A DNA stretch of 64,000 nt from Kitasatospora acidiphila (GCF_006636205.1 NZ_VIGB01000003.1:248001-312000); one strand, 5' to 3'. Shown: positions 15,753 through 25,341, counted from the stretch's first letter. A program made the numbers and translations. Notes: generated by a model not told the origin, from the sequence alone.

Positions 15753-15852
15753 GTTCCCGTGTTCACCACGCTCCACCACCTCGTCATGAATGGTCTATAC
15801 CAATCGGCTAGGGTGACCCCCGGAAGCTGTTCGACACGGCTGTGGCGGCCAT

Positions 15853-16507
15853 ATGACCGTCCATCACCTTCCGGCGCCACCGAACGACCAGGAGCTCTAC
15901 TGGTACTTCGGTCCGCAACGCCGGCGAGTCCTGCTCTGCACATCGCCCGCCTTCGTCCTGACCGCCGCGACCATGCTCGCGTTCGCGCTGCGCACGTCGG
16001 CGCTCTGGGCGTTCCTCGCGGTCCTGGCACTCAATGTGCTGGCACTCGCACTCTCCTCGCTGAACAGCCTGCGGACCCGCCGGCTCACCCCGGCAGTCGC
16101 ACCAAGTGCTGCTGCGCGCCCGGCAAGGCGCGACCGCGCCGAGCGTCGACCTCTATCTGCCCACCTGCGGCGAACCGTTGGAGATCCTGGCCAACGCCTA
16201 CCGCGCCGTCGCCGCCGTCGACTGGCCCGGCGAGCCGACCCTCTGAGTGCTGGACGACGCCAACCGACCTGAAGTGGCCCAGATCGCCGCTGAGTTCGGA
16301 TTCCGCTACGAAGTCCGGCCGGACCGCGGCCGGTTGAAGAAGGCCGGCAACCTCAACCACGCGCTGACCCGCTCCGGCGCCGAGTTCATCGCCATCCTGG
16401 ACCCCGACTTCGCGCCGCGCGCGGACTTCCTGCACCACCTGGTGCCCTACTTCGCCGACCCGGCGATCGGCATCGTGCAGAGCCCGCAGTGCTTCGACAC
16501 CACCGCC
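15853..16507 (+). pseudogene. family 2 glycosyltransferase (cellulose-synthase-like) remnant
   Basis: Reads as the front of a membrane glycosyltransferase: a start, two hydrophobic helices (residues about 24-65), then after a frameshift near 16,098 the catalytic core (VDLYLPTCGEP, a TGA stop at 16244-16246, VLDDANRPEVA, KKAGNLNHAL, AILDPDFAPRADFL). The DxD is intact but the Q-x-x-R-W half and later helices are missing, because the sequence switches to a transposase fragment at about 16,508. Dead by frameshift, stop and truncation. Confidence 0.75.
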
Positions 16508-16673
16508 GCGAGGTCGGCTTTCCCGATGGCGTCTCCGCCCGGAGCTCCCCGGACATATCCACAAGTACCTGTGGGAAGAACACCTCTGGTCCCACAGCTA
16601 CTTCGCCGCCTCCTGCGACGGAGCGCCCCCGAGCACCATCAAGGAGAGCGACAACAAGATGCGGCCGGACTGA
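16508..16673 (+). mobile_element. IS200/IS605-family TnpA remnant
   Basis: Translating with one frameshift gives GVSAR, then LPGHIHKYLWEEHLWSHSY and FAASCDGAPPSTIKES...RPD-stop. This matches the C-terminal third of IS200/IS605 Y1 transposases (HLWSPSYFAASCGGAPL...RP consensus). The HUH and tyrosine parts are absent. It sits exactly between the glycosyltransferase and GH16 fragments. Confidence 0.65.
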
Positions 16674-16688
16674 CCGTCCAGCTCCACC

Positions 16689-16908
16689 ACTCCCGAGCAG
16701 GTGCGCTGGTATCTGGACGGGGTGGAGTACCACCGGGTGACGGCCGATCAGGTCGGTGCCGCCGCCTGGGACCAGGCGGTGCAGCACGGCGTGTTCCTGG
16801 TACTGGACGTCGCGGTCGGCGGCGGCCTTCGGCCCAGCGGTCAGCGCGGCCACCGAGCCCGGGCACCCGATGCGGGTGCGGTCCGTCTCGGTGACCTCCC
16901 GGGGCTGA
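16689..16908 (+). pseudogene. glycoside hydrolase family 16 C-terminal remnant
   Basis: TPEQVRWYLDGVEYHRVTA followed by FLVLDVAVGGG is the conserved end of bacterial GH16 beta-glucanases. A frameshift near 16,828 leads to AATEPGHPM...SVSVTSRG-stop, the usual final strand. Only about 70 of 250 residues remain. Confidence 0.65.
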
Positions 16909-16912
16909 CGCG

Positions 16913-16950
16913 GCTCGGGCCCGCACCCTGCGCGGGGTGCGGACCCGAGC
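16913..16950 (-). terminator. terminator of the dihydrolipoyl dehydrogenase gene
   Basis: GCTCGGG-C-CGCACCC / GGGTGCG-G-CCCGAGC type stem, just beyond the stop of the minus-strand gene. Confidence 0.7.
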
Positions 16951-16962
16951 GGTCGAACGGGC

Positions 16963-18372
16963 TCAGAAGTTGATCATGTGCCCGGACAGGCCGTGGATGG
17001 CCTCCTTGACCGCCTCGCCCAGGGTCGGGTGGGCGTGCACGTTGCGGGCCACCTCGTGCACCGTGAGGTCCCACTGCTGAGCCAGGGTCAGCTCGGGCAG
17101 CAGCTCGGTGACCTCGGGGCCGATCAGGTGGGCACCGAGCAGCTCGCCGTGGGTGTTGTCGCTGATCACCTTGACGAAGCCGATCGGGTGGCCGAGGCCG
17201 TGCGCCTTGCCGTTCGCGGTGAACGGGAACTTGGCGACCTTGACGTCGAAGCCCTTCTCGCGGGCCTGCGCCTCGGTGTAGCCGAAGCTGGCCACCTGCG
17301 GCTGGCAGTAGGTGGCGCGCGGCACCATGACGAAGTCGATCTCCATGGTCTCGACGCCGCCGATGGTCTCGGCCGCGATGATGCCCATGGACTCGGCGGC
17401 GTGCGCCAGCATCAGCTTGGCGGTGACGTCGCCGATGGCGAAGATGTGCGGCACGTTGGTGCGGCCGCGGCCGTCCACCGCGATGGCCCGGCGCTCGGTC
17501 AGCGCGACGCCGGTGGCCTCCAGGCCGTAGCCGTCGACCCGCGGGGCGAAGCCGATCGCCTGCAGCACCTTGTCGGCCTCCAGCACCTGCTGCTGGCCGT
17601 CCTTGGTGACGGTGACCTTGACCTTGGTGTTCGGGTCGCTGTCGTCGATCGCGTCGACCCGGGTCGAGGTCAGGACCTGGATGCCCAGCTTCTTGTACTG
17701 CTTGAACAACTCGGCGGAGACGTCCGCGTCCTCCAGCGGAACCATCCGGTCGAGGAACTCGACGATGGTGACCTTGACGCCGTAGGAGTTCAGCACGTAG
17801 GCGAACTCGACGCCGATCGCGCCGGCACCGGCGATGATGATCGACTCGGGCAGGTTGTCGCTGAGGATCTGCTCCTCGTACGTCACCACCCGGTCGCTGA
17901 GCGAGGTGCCGGGCAGCAGGCGGGTGGTGGCACCGGCCGCGATGATGCAGTGGTCGAAGGTGACGGTCGCGAAGCCGCCGGCGGTCAGCGCCACCTGGAT
18001 GGTGTGGTCGTCGACGAAGGTGCCGCGGCCGTCGAGCTCGTCGATCTTGTTCTTCTTCATCAGGTAGTGGATGCCGGCGACCCGGCCGTCCGCCACCTTG
18101 CGGCTGCGCTTGAACGCCTCGTTGTAGTCGAAGGTCACCTGGCCGTCGACCTTGATCCCGTAGGTGTTCGCCTCACGGGTGAAGATGGAGGCCAGCTCGG
18201 CGTTGCGCAGCAGGGCCTTGGAGGGGATACAACCGACGTTCAGGCAGACCCCGCCCCAGTACTTCTCCTCGATGACCGCGGTCTTCAGGCCCAGCTGGGC
18301 CGAGCGGACGGCCGCGGTGTAACCGCCAGGGCCCGCTCCCAGGACAACGACGTCGTAGTGCGTGGTGCTCAT
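16963..18372 (-). CDS. lpdA: dihydrolipoyl dehydrogenase (E3)
   Basis: 469 residues from the ATG at 18372 (GAGG upstream); a longer frame exists but [17 protein letters not shown] is the normal N-terminus. FAD site [10 protein letters not shown], redox disulfide [16 protein letters not shown]-binding [19 protein letters not shown], second FAD motif FAIGDVT, and the C-terminal His-Glu pair [12 protein letters not shown] are all present. It reoxidises dihydrolipoamide of pyruvate/2-oxoglutarate dehydrogenase and the glycine cleavage system. Monocistronic here. Confidence 0.95.
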   Translation of the reverse strand: MSTTHYDVVVLGAGPGGYTAAVRSAQLGLKTAVIEEKYWGGVCLNVGCIPSKALLRNAELASIFTREANTYGIKVDGQVTFDYNEAFKRSRKVADGRVAGIHYLMKKNKIDELDGRGTFVDDHTIQVALTAGGFATVTFDHCIIAAGATTRLLPGTSLSDRVVTYEEQILSDNLPESIIIAGAGAIGVEFAYVLNSYGVKVTIVEFLDRMVPLEDADVSAELFKQYKKLGIQVLTSTRVDAIDDSDPNTKVKVTVTKDGQQQVLEADKVLQAIGFAPRVDGYGLEATGVALTERRAIAVDGRGRTNVPHIFAIGDVTAKLMLAHAAESMGIIAAETIGGVETMEIDFVMVPRATYCQPQVASFGYTEAQAREKGFDVKVAKFPFTANGKAHGLGHPIGFVKVISDNTHGELLGAHLIGPEVTELLPELTLAQQWDLTVHEVARNVHAHPTLGEAVKEAIHGLSGHMINF

Positions 18373-18456
18373 GATCCTCGTTCCGGCGTATCGGTGACAG
18401 ACAACTCGTCTAAGACGCTGACGTCGACGACTGTATTCCCGTGGCAGCACCCGCCA

Positions 18457-19442
18457 CTACGCGGGCTGCTTCTCCAAGTGGGTGAGGAAGTCCAGCAGCG
18501 CCTCGTTGACCTCGGCCGGGCGCTCCTGCTGGGTCCAGTGGCCGCAGCCGGGCAGGGTCACGGTGCGGTGCAGCTTGGGTACGGTGAGCGGCAGTTGCTC
18601 GATCAGCTTGTCCACGCCGTGCAGGCTGGTCACCATGTCGCGGTCGCCGACCACGTAGAGCGCCGGGACGGTGACGCCCAGGCCCTGGAAGGCGGCGAGC
18701 AGCTCCCAGTTGCGGTCGATGTTGCGGTACCAGTTGAGCGGGCCGGTGAAGGCGTGCTCGCCGTGCCGGGCGTAGTCCTCCACGAAGGCCTGGATGTCCT
18801 GCTCGGTCAGCCAGCCGGGCAGCTCGGCGACGTCGTCGAGCAGGCCGACCAGCCCCTGGCCCTCGGGCACCACCCAGGGCCGGGGCTCGCGCCCGCTGTC
18901 ACCGCTGCCGCCCACCAGCGTCTGGCGGAAGGTGGCGGCGGGGTCGGCGGCCAGCTCGCGGTCGGCCACCCCCTCGGGCTGGAAGTAGAGCTGGTAGAAG
19001 CGGTCGCCGTAGAGGCGGCGGCTGACGGCGGTGGGGGCCAGGCCGCCCGGCAGCGACGGCGGCACGCTGAGCCCCGCGACGCCGCGCACCAGGTCGGGGC
19101 GCAGTGCCGCCGTGAGCCAGGCGACCGGCGCGCCCCAGTCGTGGCCGACCACCACGGCCGACTCCTCGCCGAGCGCCTTGATCAGCGCCACCACGTCACC
19201 GACCAGGTGCGGCATCGTGTATGACGTCACGTCGGCGGGGCGGTCACTGCGGGCGTAGCCGCGCTGGTCGGGGCCACCACCCGGTAGCCGGCCGCGGCCA
19301 GCGGCGCGAACTGGTGCCGCCAGGAGTACCAGCTCTCGGGGAAGCCGTGCAGCAGCAGGACCAGCGGCCCCTCCCCCTGCTCGGCGATGTGCAGACGTAT
19401 TCCGTTGACCTCGACAGAACCGTGCGTGAGCGGGTTGACCAC
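18457..19442 (-). pseudogene. alpha/beta hydrolase (epoxide-hydrolase-like) with a frameshift
   Basis: The start ([40 protein letters not shown]) and the rest ([11 protein letters not shown], nucleophile VVVGHDWGAP, WYRNIDRN, GCGHWTQQERP) are in different frames. The shift falls in a run of four G (19270-19273): one more base would join GYRVVAP directly to DQRGYARSD. Otherwise the gene looks complete and unworn, so a recent mutation or a homopolymer sequencing error are both possible. The catalytic Asp-Asp-His set of the epoxide hydrolase/dehalogenase group is visible. Confidence 0.8.
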
Positions 19443-19588
19443 GGCTACTCCTCGGTAGGGACTCGGCTGGGAGCAGCATAAGCCGCACTCACACGTGGAA
19501 CAGCCCCGTGCCCCGGCCCGCCGGAGCGGGTCGGGGCACGGGGCGTGCGGTGCGGACGGGCTTGGCCGTCGCGTCAGTTGACCTCAGG

Positions 19589-20404
19589 TCAGATGCTCAG
19601 CACCTGGCCGGGCATGATCAGGTCGATGTTGCCACCGATGACCTGGACGTTCTTGTTGTACAGCGACTGGACGCTGACGCCGTGGGCGGCGGCGATGGCG
19701 CTCAGGGTGTCACCGCTCTTGACGGTGTAGCTGCCGTTGTTGGCCTTGGCGACGCGGTAGTCGCGGTGGCCCTGGCCGGCGTCCGACTTCGGCGCGGCGG
19801 GGGCGGCCGGCTTCGCGGGCTGCGGGGCCGGGGTGGCCTGCTTCACGGGCTGCGGGGCCGGGGTGGCGGCCTTCTTCACCGGGGCGCTCTGCTGGACCGG
19901 GGCGGCCGGGGCGGCCTGCTTCACCGGGGCGCTCTGCGCGGTGGTGCTGGTGGTGGTGGCGGCCGGGGTGGAGGTGTCCACCTGGGCGGGGGCGCCACCG
20001 GCGGTCAGGCCCGCCTTGACGGAGCAGATCGGCCAGGCACCCGGGCCCTGGTCCGCCAGGACCTTCTCGGCGACCGAGATCTGCTGGGCCTTGGTGGCCT
20101 GGTAGGCGGCCGGGGCGTACTGGGTACCGCCGTACGCGGCCCAGGTCGACGGGGTGAACTGCAGGCCGCCGGAGAAGCCGTTTCCGCTGTTGATGCTCCA
20201 GTTGCCGGTGCTCTCGCACTGGGCGACCGCGTCCCACGTGGAGGCGGGAGCGGCAGAGGCCGTGGTGGCCGTGACGAGGCCCGCCACCGGAAGGGCGGCG
20301 ATCACGCCACCCATGACGGCCATCCGGACCCGGTTGCGCTTCTTCGGGGTCTCGGTGGCGACGGCGGTGGTGGTGGTGGCGGCGTTCTCGTTACGGAAAG
20401 TCAA
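19589..20404 (-). CDS. resuscitation-promoting-factor-like transglycosylase with LysM
   Basis: 271 residues from TTG 20404, chosen because GAGAGGG lies six bases upstream; no ATG fits. A signal peptide (about 25-50, ending ASAAPAS) is followed by the Rpf domain ([20 protein letters not shown], with the catalytic Glu of [17 protein letters not shown]), a Pro/Ala/Gln-rich linker with three similar PAPQP units, and a C-terminal LysM ([19 protein letters not shown]). Rpf enzymes cut peptidoglycan during exit from dormancy and spore germination. A leader of over 400 bases precedes it. Confidence 0.9.
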   Translation of the reverse strand: MTFRNENAATTTTAVATETPKKRNRVRMAVMGGVIAALPVAGLVTATTASAAPASTWDAVAQCESTGNWSINSGNGFSGGLQFTPSTWAAYGGTQYAPAAYQATKAQQISVAEKVLADQGPGAWPICSVKAGLTAGGAPAQVDTSTPAATTTSTTAQSAPVKQAAPAAPVQQSAPVKKAATPAPQPVKQATPAPQPAKPAAPAAPKSDAGQGHRDYRVAKANNGSYTVKSGDTLSAIAAAHGVSVQSLYNKNVQVIGGNIDLIMPGQVLSI

Positions 20405-20866
20405 TGTTGTCCCTCTCGACAAGGTCCCGGGGCCGCACGGAACCAAGGTCAGCTGACTGACGTGGTTCCCGGCCGCATCCGTTGGACGGAGAGTGACGTG
20501 TCCGACGTCCTGCATCCGTCCGGCGCACCCGACCCGCACCACGTGAACCGCGGTGGGGCCTTTCGGGTGATCCCGGGTAGCGCTCGCTGCGCTGAGATCG
20601 AAGTTAGGCAACCGGATGTCCGGTTTCAACCATTTTGGGATCAGCGCAGGCCAGCGGCCGTTACTCGCGGAAACTTCGGGAGCAAATCGGACTAAAACCA
20701 CCGAAAACTCGGCAAAGCGGCGAGGCTTTCTGTGCTTCGATGTGACGCAGCCCACCGGGAAATGCCGCCGGATTGTCAGCTGAGCGTCATCGCGGGACTT
20801 CCCTTGGTGAGAATCCGGGCCTCCCGTGGCCCGGGCCACACGCACGGCCCGCGATCACGGGCCGCC
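20405..20866 (-). promoter_or_regulatory. long leader of the Rpf-like gene with hairpins
   Basis: No gene is seen in these 460 bp. The stretch contains a GGAACCA/TGGTTCC stem enclosing GTCAGCTGAC (20439-20469) about 35 bases before the start codon, and a smaller ACCGG/CCGGT hairpin further upstream. Family knowledge (streptomycete rpfA leaders respond to c-di-AMP) makes a structured leader plausible, but the canonical ydaO sequence blocks found at 24,300 are not recognisable here. Confidence 0.35.
20845..20864 (-). terminator. hairpin after the PPOX gene
   Basis: CGGCCCG / CGGGCCG perfect 7-bp stem with a six-base loop, directly beyond the minus-strand stop at 20867. Confidence 0.5.
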
Positions 20867-21550
20867 TCACGGCCACACGAGCTCGCGCGTCCAGGCGTCA
20901 CCGGCGCGGCGGTAGACCAGCCGGACGTGCTGCCGGTCGAAGGAGCCCTGCCAGAACTCCACCTGCTCGGCCCGCACCCCGTACTCGGTGTACGCCGGGT
21001 CCAGCAGCTCCGGATCCTCGGCCAGCCGCCGCTCGGCGTCCTGCCGGGCCGCGCGGAACTCGGCCGGCTCGGCCAGCGGCTCGCTCTGCCGCCCGACCAG
21101 GGCCGCCACCCGGCTCTTCGTGCTCAGTGCCCGGAACACCTCGGCCATCCGCTCGGCCGGCGTGGTCACCACCGGCCCCCGCATCCGCACCTGCCGGCCC
21201 TGCGCCGGCCAGTACCAGGTGAGCGCCGCGCGCGGGTCGGCGGCCAGCTGGCGCCCCTTGGGACTGCCGGCGCCGGCGTGGAACGACCAGACACCCGCCA
21301 CGGGGTCCAGCTCGCGCAGCGTCACCACCCGGGCATCCGGCGTGCCGTCCAGCCCGGTGGTGCCGAGGACGGCCACCTGCGCGTCGGGCACCTCGGCCCG
21401 CAGCGCCCCCGTCAGCCAGTCGACGAACAGCTCCACCGGGCCGGCCGGCGCCGCCTCGGGGTCGAAGCCCGGCAGCTCGCGGGCCATCGCGGGGCGGGCG
21501 AAGAGCAGCTCCCGCAGCTCGGCGAGGCGGCGGTCCGGCGACTCGGTCAT
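20867..21550 (-). CDS. pyridoxamine 5'-phosphate oxidase family protein
   Basis: 227 residues. The FMN-binding split-barrel fold shows LGTTGLDGTPDARVVTLRELD, FHAGAGSPKGRQLAADPRAALTWYW and the PdxH-like C-terminal dimer motif VEFWQGSFDRQHVRLVYRR. It is close to PdxH (PMP/PNP oxidase), though the second half is not a perfect PdxH match, so substrate is not certain. Its ATG overlaps the stop of the pseudouridine synthase gene (ATGA), indicating coupling. Confidence 0.85.
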   Translation of the reverse strand: MTESPDRRLAELRELLFARPAMARELPGFDPEAAPAGPVELFVDWLTGALRAEVPDAQVAVLGTTGLDGTPDARVVTLRELDPVAGVWSFHAGAGSPKGRQLAADPRAALTWYWPAQGRQVRMRGPVVTTPAERMAEVFRALSTKSRVAALVGRQSEPLAEPAEFRAARQDAERRLAEDPELLDPAYTEYGVRAEQVEFWQGSFDRQHVRLVYRRAGDAWTRELVWP

Positions 21551-22509
21551 CAGCACTCCAGAAGGTGTCGGTCAGCCATGACGGGTTGGTCGGCCCAGGC
21601 GGCCAGGGTCCGGCGCGAGCGCAAGCGCAGCTCGCGCCCGGTGATCGGATCGGTGAACTCCAGCGTGGTCGCCAGCAACTGCAGCGGTCGGCTGAAGTCG
21701 TCCGGCGCGACGGGTGGCAGCACCACGGGGTAGACCGGGTCGCCGATGATCGGCGCACCCAGCGAGCTCATGTGCAGGCGCAGCTGGTGGGTCCGCCCGG
21801 TCAGCGGCACCAGCCGGTAGCGGGCCAGCCCGCCGCGCCGCTCCAGCAGCTCGACCCGGCTGACCGCGTTCACCTCGCCGGGCTCCTCCCGGGCCGCGAT
21901 CACCCCGCGCTCCTTGACCATCCGGCTGCGCACGGTGCGCGGCTGCTCCAGTTCGGGCAGGTAGGGCGCCACCGCCTGGTATTCCTTGTGCACCAGCCGG
22001 TCGCGGAACAGGCCCTGGTAGGCGCCGCGCGCCCGGGGGTCGGCGATGAACATCACCAGGCCCGCGGTCAGCCGGTCCAGCCGGTGCGCGGGCACCAGGT
22101 GCGGCAGGTCCAACTCGGTGCGCAGCCGGGAGAGTGCCGTCTCCACCACATGGCTGCCGCGCGGCGTGGTGGCCAGGAAGTGCGGCTTGTCGACGATCAC
22201 CAGGCGTTCGTCCCGGTGCACCAGCTCCACCGGGAACGGGACGGGCGTCTCGGCGGGCAGGTCGCGGTGGAACCAGACGCTGGCGCCGGGCTGATAAGGG
22301 GTGGCCGCATCGATCGGGCCGTCGGCGGTGACGATCTCACCGCCCTGGACCATCTCGGCGAGCCGGTCCCCCACCTCGTCCGGGAGCCGGTGCGCCAGGT
22401 AGTCGGCGACCGTGGCCCAGCCACCGTCCAGCGGCAGTCGGACCCGCACCGGATCGACTCCCTGCCGCTGGGGCAGCGGGGCGGGGGCGGGCGGGGTCCG
22501 GCGTCTCAT
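21550..22509 (-). CDS. RluA-family pseudouridine synthase
   Basis: 319 residues. Catalytic motif VPAHRLDRLTAGLVMF (HRLD with the active Asp), preceding LVIVDKPHFLATTPRG, and the later LTGRTHQLRLHMSSLGAPIIGD are typical of RluA/RluC/RluD enzymes that isomerise uridines in rRNA or tRNA. An S4-like N-terminal region (VADYLAHRLPDEVGDRLAEMVQGGEI) is present. The specific RNA target cannot be read. First cistron of a two-gene unit with the PPOX gene. Confidence 0.9.
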   Translation of the reverse strand: MRRRTPPAPAPLPQRQGVDPVRVRLPLDGGWATVADYLAHRLPDEVGDRLAEMVQGGEIVTADGPIDAATPYQPGASVWFHRDLPAETPVPFPVELVHRDERLVIVDKPHFLATTPRGSHVVETALSRLRTELDLPHLVPAHRLDRLTAGLVMFIADPRARGAYQGLFRDRLVHKEYQAVAPYLPELEQPRTVRSRMVKERGVIAAREEPGEVNAVSRVELLERRGGLARYRLVPLTGRTHQLRLHMSSLGAPIIGDPVYPVVLPPVAPDDFSRPLQLLATTLEFTDPITGRELRLRSRRTLAAWADQPVMADRHLLEC

Positions 22510-22659
22510 GCAGCAGAGCTTATAGAGGAGCGTTCCCACCCCGCCCGGGCGGCCGGGCCGCGCCGGGGGACGGACCGGCCGCGAATTGCCGGGCTGTCGC
22601 GGGCCCGGCCGGGTATGGTCGGTCGTCGGCCATCCACCCAGCCGCGAATGCGAGGTCAG

Positions 22660-24048
22660 ATGTCGGTCGTCTCCGACGAGTTGCTCCCGCTGGAACTGCT
22701 TCCGCAGACCCGCCGGGCCCTGCTCCACCGGATCGCGGTCGGCCAGGCGGAGGGCCGGACGCCCTCGCTGGTCGGGGCCGTGATGCGCAGCGGGCGCATG
22801 GCCTGGTCCGGCGCGCGCAGCATGATCGAGGGCCATGCGCCCGACGCCAACGTGCAGTTCCGGATCGGCTCGATCACCAAGACCTTCACCGCGGTGCTGG
22901 TGCTGCGGCTGCGTGACGAGGGCCTGCTCGATCTGGCCGACCCGCTGGAGCAGCACCTGCCCGGCACCGCCGCCGGGCACGCCACCATCCGTGAGCTGCT
23001 CTCCCACACTGCGGGGCTGGCCGCGGAGCCGCCCGGCCCGTGGTGGGAGCGCACCCCCGGCTCGCTGCGCCCGGAGCTGTCCGAGCTGCTGGAGGAGCAG
23101 CCGTTCCGCTACCCGGCCGGGGAGCGCTTCCGCTACTCCAACCCGGGGTACGCGCTGCTGGGCGCGCTGGTCGCGCGGCTGCGCGGCGAGCCGTGGGGGG
23201 AGGTGCTGCACCACGAGGTGCTGGAGCCGCTGGGGTTGATCCGCACCACGCTGCTGCCGCAGGCCCCGCACGCGGGCGGGTTCGCGGTGCACCCGTGGGC
23301 CGACGTGATGATGCCGGAGCCGCTCACCGACACCGGGGAGATGGCGCCGGCCGGCCAACTCTGGTCCACGGCAGCCGATTTGTGCCGGTGGGCGGCGTTC
23401 CTGGTCGGCGGGGACGACAAGGTGCTGGCCGCCGGGACGCTGGCCGAGATGCGCCGGCCCGCGAGCGCGCCCGAGGGCGACTGGACGCTCTGCCACGGCC
23501 TGGGCCTGGAGGTGAAGCGGCAGGACGGCCGGCTGCTGGTGGGCCACACCGGCTCGATCCCGGGATTCGTGGCCGGGTTGTGGGCGAGCGAGAGCGAGGA
23601 TCTGGCAGGGGTCGCGCTGGCCAATGTGACGTCCGGCACGTCCACTGGAACGATCGCCGCCGATCTGGTGCGGATCGTGGCCGAGCACGAGCCGCGGTTC
23701 CCGGCGCCGTGGCGCCCGTTCACCGACGCCGATCCCAGCCTGCTCGCGCTGACCGGGCCCTGGTACTGGGGGACGAGGTCGCTCGCCGTGCATCTGCGGG
23801 CGGGCGGCGAGCTGGAGCTGCGGGAGCCGGCCAGCGCCTCGGCGCCCACTCGGCTGCGCCCGGAGGCCGACGGCAGCTGGACCTGTCTGGACGGCTACTA
23901 CGCGGGCGAGCCGCTGCGGGTCGGCCACGCCGCGGACGGCTCGGTCAGCCACCTTGACCTGGGCGGACTCATCCTGACCAGAGCGCCGTACGGCCCGGCG
24001 GAGGCGGTTCCGGGAGGTGTCGACCCGACCGGCTGGCACGCCGGCTGA
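22660..24048 (+). CDS. serine hydrolase, beta-lactamase / DD-peptidase fold
   Basis: 462 residues without a signal peptide. Ser71-x-x-Lys74 in GSITKTF, the Tyr-Ser-Asn triad in FRYSNPGYALLG, and GHTGSIPGF as the KTG-equivalent mark a class C beta-lactamase-like hydrolase. The C-terminal 110 residues form a separate beta-rich domain (GPWYWGTRSLAVHL...). ATG 22660 is preferred over 22648 because GAGG precedes it by four bases. Likely an esterase or D-aminopeptidase-like enzyme; no evidence for antibiotic resistance. Confidence 0.88.
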   Translation: MSVVSDELLPLELLPQTRRALLHRIAVGQAEGRTPSLVGAVMRSGRMAWSGARSMIEGHAPDANVQFRIGSITKTFTAVLVLRLRDEGLLDLADPLEQHLPGTAAGHATIRELLSHTAGLAAEPPGPWWERTPGSLRPELSELLEEQPFRYPAGERFRYSNPGYALLGALVARLRGEPWGEVLHHEVLEPLGLIRTTLLPQAPHAGGFAVHPWADVMMPEPLTDTGEMAPAGQLWSTAADLCRWAAFLVGGDDKVLAAGTLAEMRRPASAPEGDWTLCHGLGLEVKRQDGRLLVGHTGSIPGFVAGLWASESEDLAGVALANVTSGTSTGTIAADLVRIVAEHEPRFPAPWRPFTDADPSLLALTGPWYWGTRSLAVHLRAGGELELREPASASAPTRLRPEADGSWTCLDGYYAGEPLRVGHAADGSVSHLDLGGLILTRAPYGPAEAVPGGVDPTGWHAG

Positions 24049-24174
24049 CTCATCGTCAGACACCCCGGTCGATCTCCCATGCCTCCCCCGGCCGAAACAT
24101 GAGACAGCTCACATCAGCTTGTGATACGGCCGATGGTTTGTTTACGGTTCTTCTCGTTCGTCCTCACACGAACC

Positions 24175-24377
24175 TCGCTCTCCGGAACGCCGAGCCTTGC
24201 CGCCGGACCGAGCGAGTCACGTGCACCTAGCACCACGGCAAGGGCGGGGGACCCACAGGTAAGACCGCCCCACCCGGAGCTTCTCCGGGCGGGGCTTGGG
24301 GTGAAGCCGCGCCTAGCGCGGCCGGGCAACTCCAGCCCGAACCCGACAGCTCACCTCGTAGGCGTGGGAGAGGAAAC
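24175..24377 (+). ncRNA. ydaO/yuaA-type cyclic di-AMP riboswitch
   Basis: The leader of the LysM gene shows the conserved blocks in order: GGCGGGGGACCCACAG, a variable stem, CTTGGGGTGAAGCCGCGCC, a GC-rich stem, CCCGAACCCGACAGCTCACC immediately followed by TCGTAGGCGTGGGAGAGG. These are the ydaO consensus elements. In actinobacteria this riboswitch sits ahead of cell-wall hydrolase genes and shuts them off when c-di-AMP is high. The 5' boundary is approximate. Confidence 0.88.
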
Positions 24378-24382
24378 ACTTC

Positions 24383-25198
24383 ATGCTCTCGACCAACGGT
24401 CGTCCCAGCCTGCCCAGCCGCTCCGCCCTCAAGCGCGCCGTCGCCGTCGCCGTGGTGGCCGGCGTGGGTGCCGGTCTCCCGCTGATCGCCGCCGGTGGCG
24501 CCAACGCCGCCACCCCGCAGCACTACGGCCACCACGCCGTGCAGTCCCACCACGAGGACGCTGCCCCGGTCGCCGCCCAGCCGGCCGCCGCGCAGGCTCC
24601 GGCCCAGGCCGCCCCGGCGAGCTACACCGTCGTCTCCGGCGACACCCTGTTCAAGATCGCCAACGCCCACAACGTGCAGGGCGGCTGGCAGAAGCTCTAC
24701 GACCTGAACAAGTCGGTGCTCAGCAATCCGAACGTGATCTACCCGGGTCAGCACCTTGCCCTGGGTGCCGCCCAGCACCAGGCCGCCGCCCCGGCGCCGG
24801 CCCAGCAGCAGAGCGCCCCGGTCCAGCACAAGTCCGCCCCGGCCGCGAGCACCTCCGCCGCCGTGCAGACCACCACCCAGGCCGCCGCCCCGGCGCCGGT
24901 CGCGTCCACCCCGGGCTCGCTGCAGGCGCTGGCCGCCTCCATCGTCCCGGCCGACCAGCTGGCCTCGTTCGACCAGATCATCAGCCACGAGAGCGGCTGG
25001 AACGTGTCCGCCACCAACCCGAGCTCCGGCGCCTACGGCCTGCCGCAGGCCCTGCCCGGCAACAAGATGGCGTCCGCCGGTGCCGACTGGCAGACCAACC
25101 CGGCCACTCAGCTGCGCTGGGCCCTGCAGTACATGAACCAGACCTACGGCAGCCCGAACGCCGCCTGGGCGTTCTGGCAGACCCACTCGGCGTACTAA
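24383..25198 (+). CDS. secreted LysM / lytic-transglycosylase-like cell-wall hydrolase
   Basis: 271 residues, ATG after GAGAGGA. Signal peptide (residues 1-43, ending GGANAAT); LysM near 80-127 (YTVVSGDTLFKIANAHN ... VIYPGQHLAL); Gln/Ala/Pro linker; C-terminal transglycosylase-like domain starting LQALAASIVPADQLASFDQI, with a likely catalytic Glu in ISHESGWNVSATN and the GAYGLPQALPG loop. It should bind and cleave peptidoglycan outside the membrane. Expression is under the riboswitch just upstream. Confidence 0.9.
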   Translation: MLSTNGRPSLPSRSALKRAVAVAVVAGVGAGLPLIAAGGANAATPQHYGHHAVQSHHEDAAPVAAQPAAAQAPAQAAPASYTVVSGDTLFKIANAHNVQGGWQKLYDLNKSVLSNPNVIYPGQHLALGAAQHQAAAPAPAQQQSAPVQHKSAPAASTSAAVQTTTQAAAPAPVASTPGSLQALAASIVPADQLASFDQIISHESGWNVSATNPSSGAYGLPQALPGNKMASAGADWQTNPATQLRWALQYMNQTYGSPNAAWAFWQTHSAY

Positions 25199-25276
25199 GC
25201 CGCCTGACCCGGTCTCACCGGTCGGACCTGTCCGACCGACCGGTGCTGCTGTACCGCTGATCCCCTCTCAGCCCTT

Positions 25277-25313
25277 GGCCGGTCGGCCCGACTCCGCGTC
25301 GGGCCGGCCGGCC
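25277..25313. terminator. terminator between the LysM and MarR genes
   Basis: GGCCGGTCGGCCCGAC / GTCGGGCCGGCCGGCC pairs 15 of 16 bases with a five-base loop. A second weaker hairpin (CACCGGTCGG / CCGACC..CCGGTG, 25216-25245) lies nearer the LysM stop. Confidence 0.75.
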
Positions 25314-25341
25314 TCGGCGTTTCCCGGGGACGGCGGCGGAG

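Noticed and set aside
16978..19224. 748-codon plus-strand open frame across lpdA and the hydrolase
   Set aside because: Shadow of lpdA, whose FAD, NAD and disulfide motifs are unambiguous on the minus strand.
20405..20700. c-di-AMP riboswitch before the Rpf gene
   Set aside because: Some similarity (CAGCTGACC against CAGCTAACC) but the GGGGGA, GGGGTGAA and CTCGTAGGC blocks are missing, so only an unassigned structured leader is reported.
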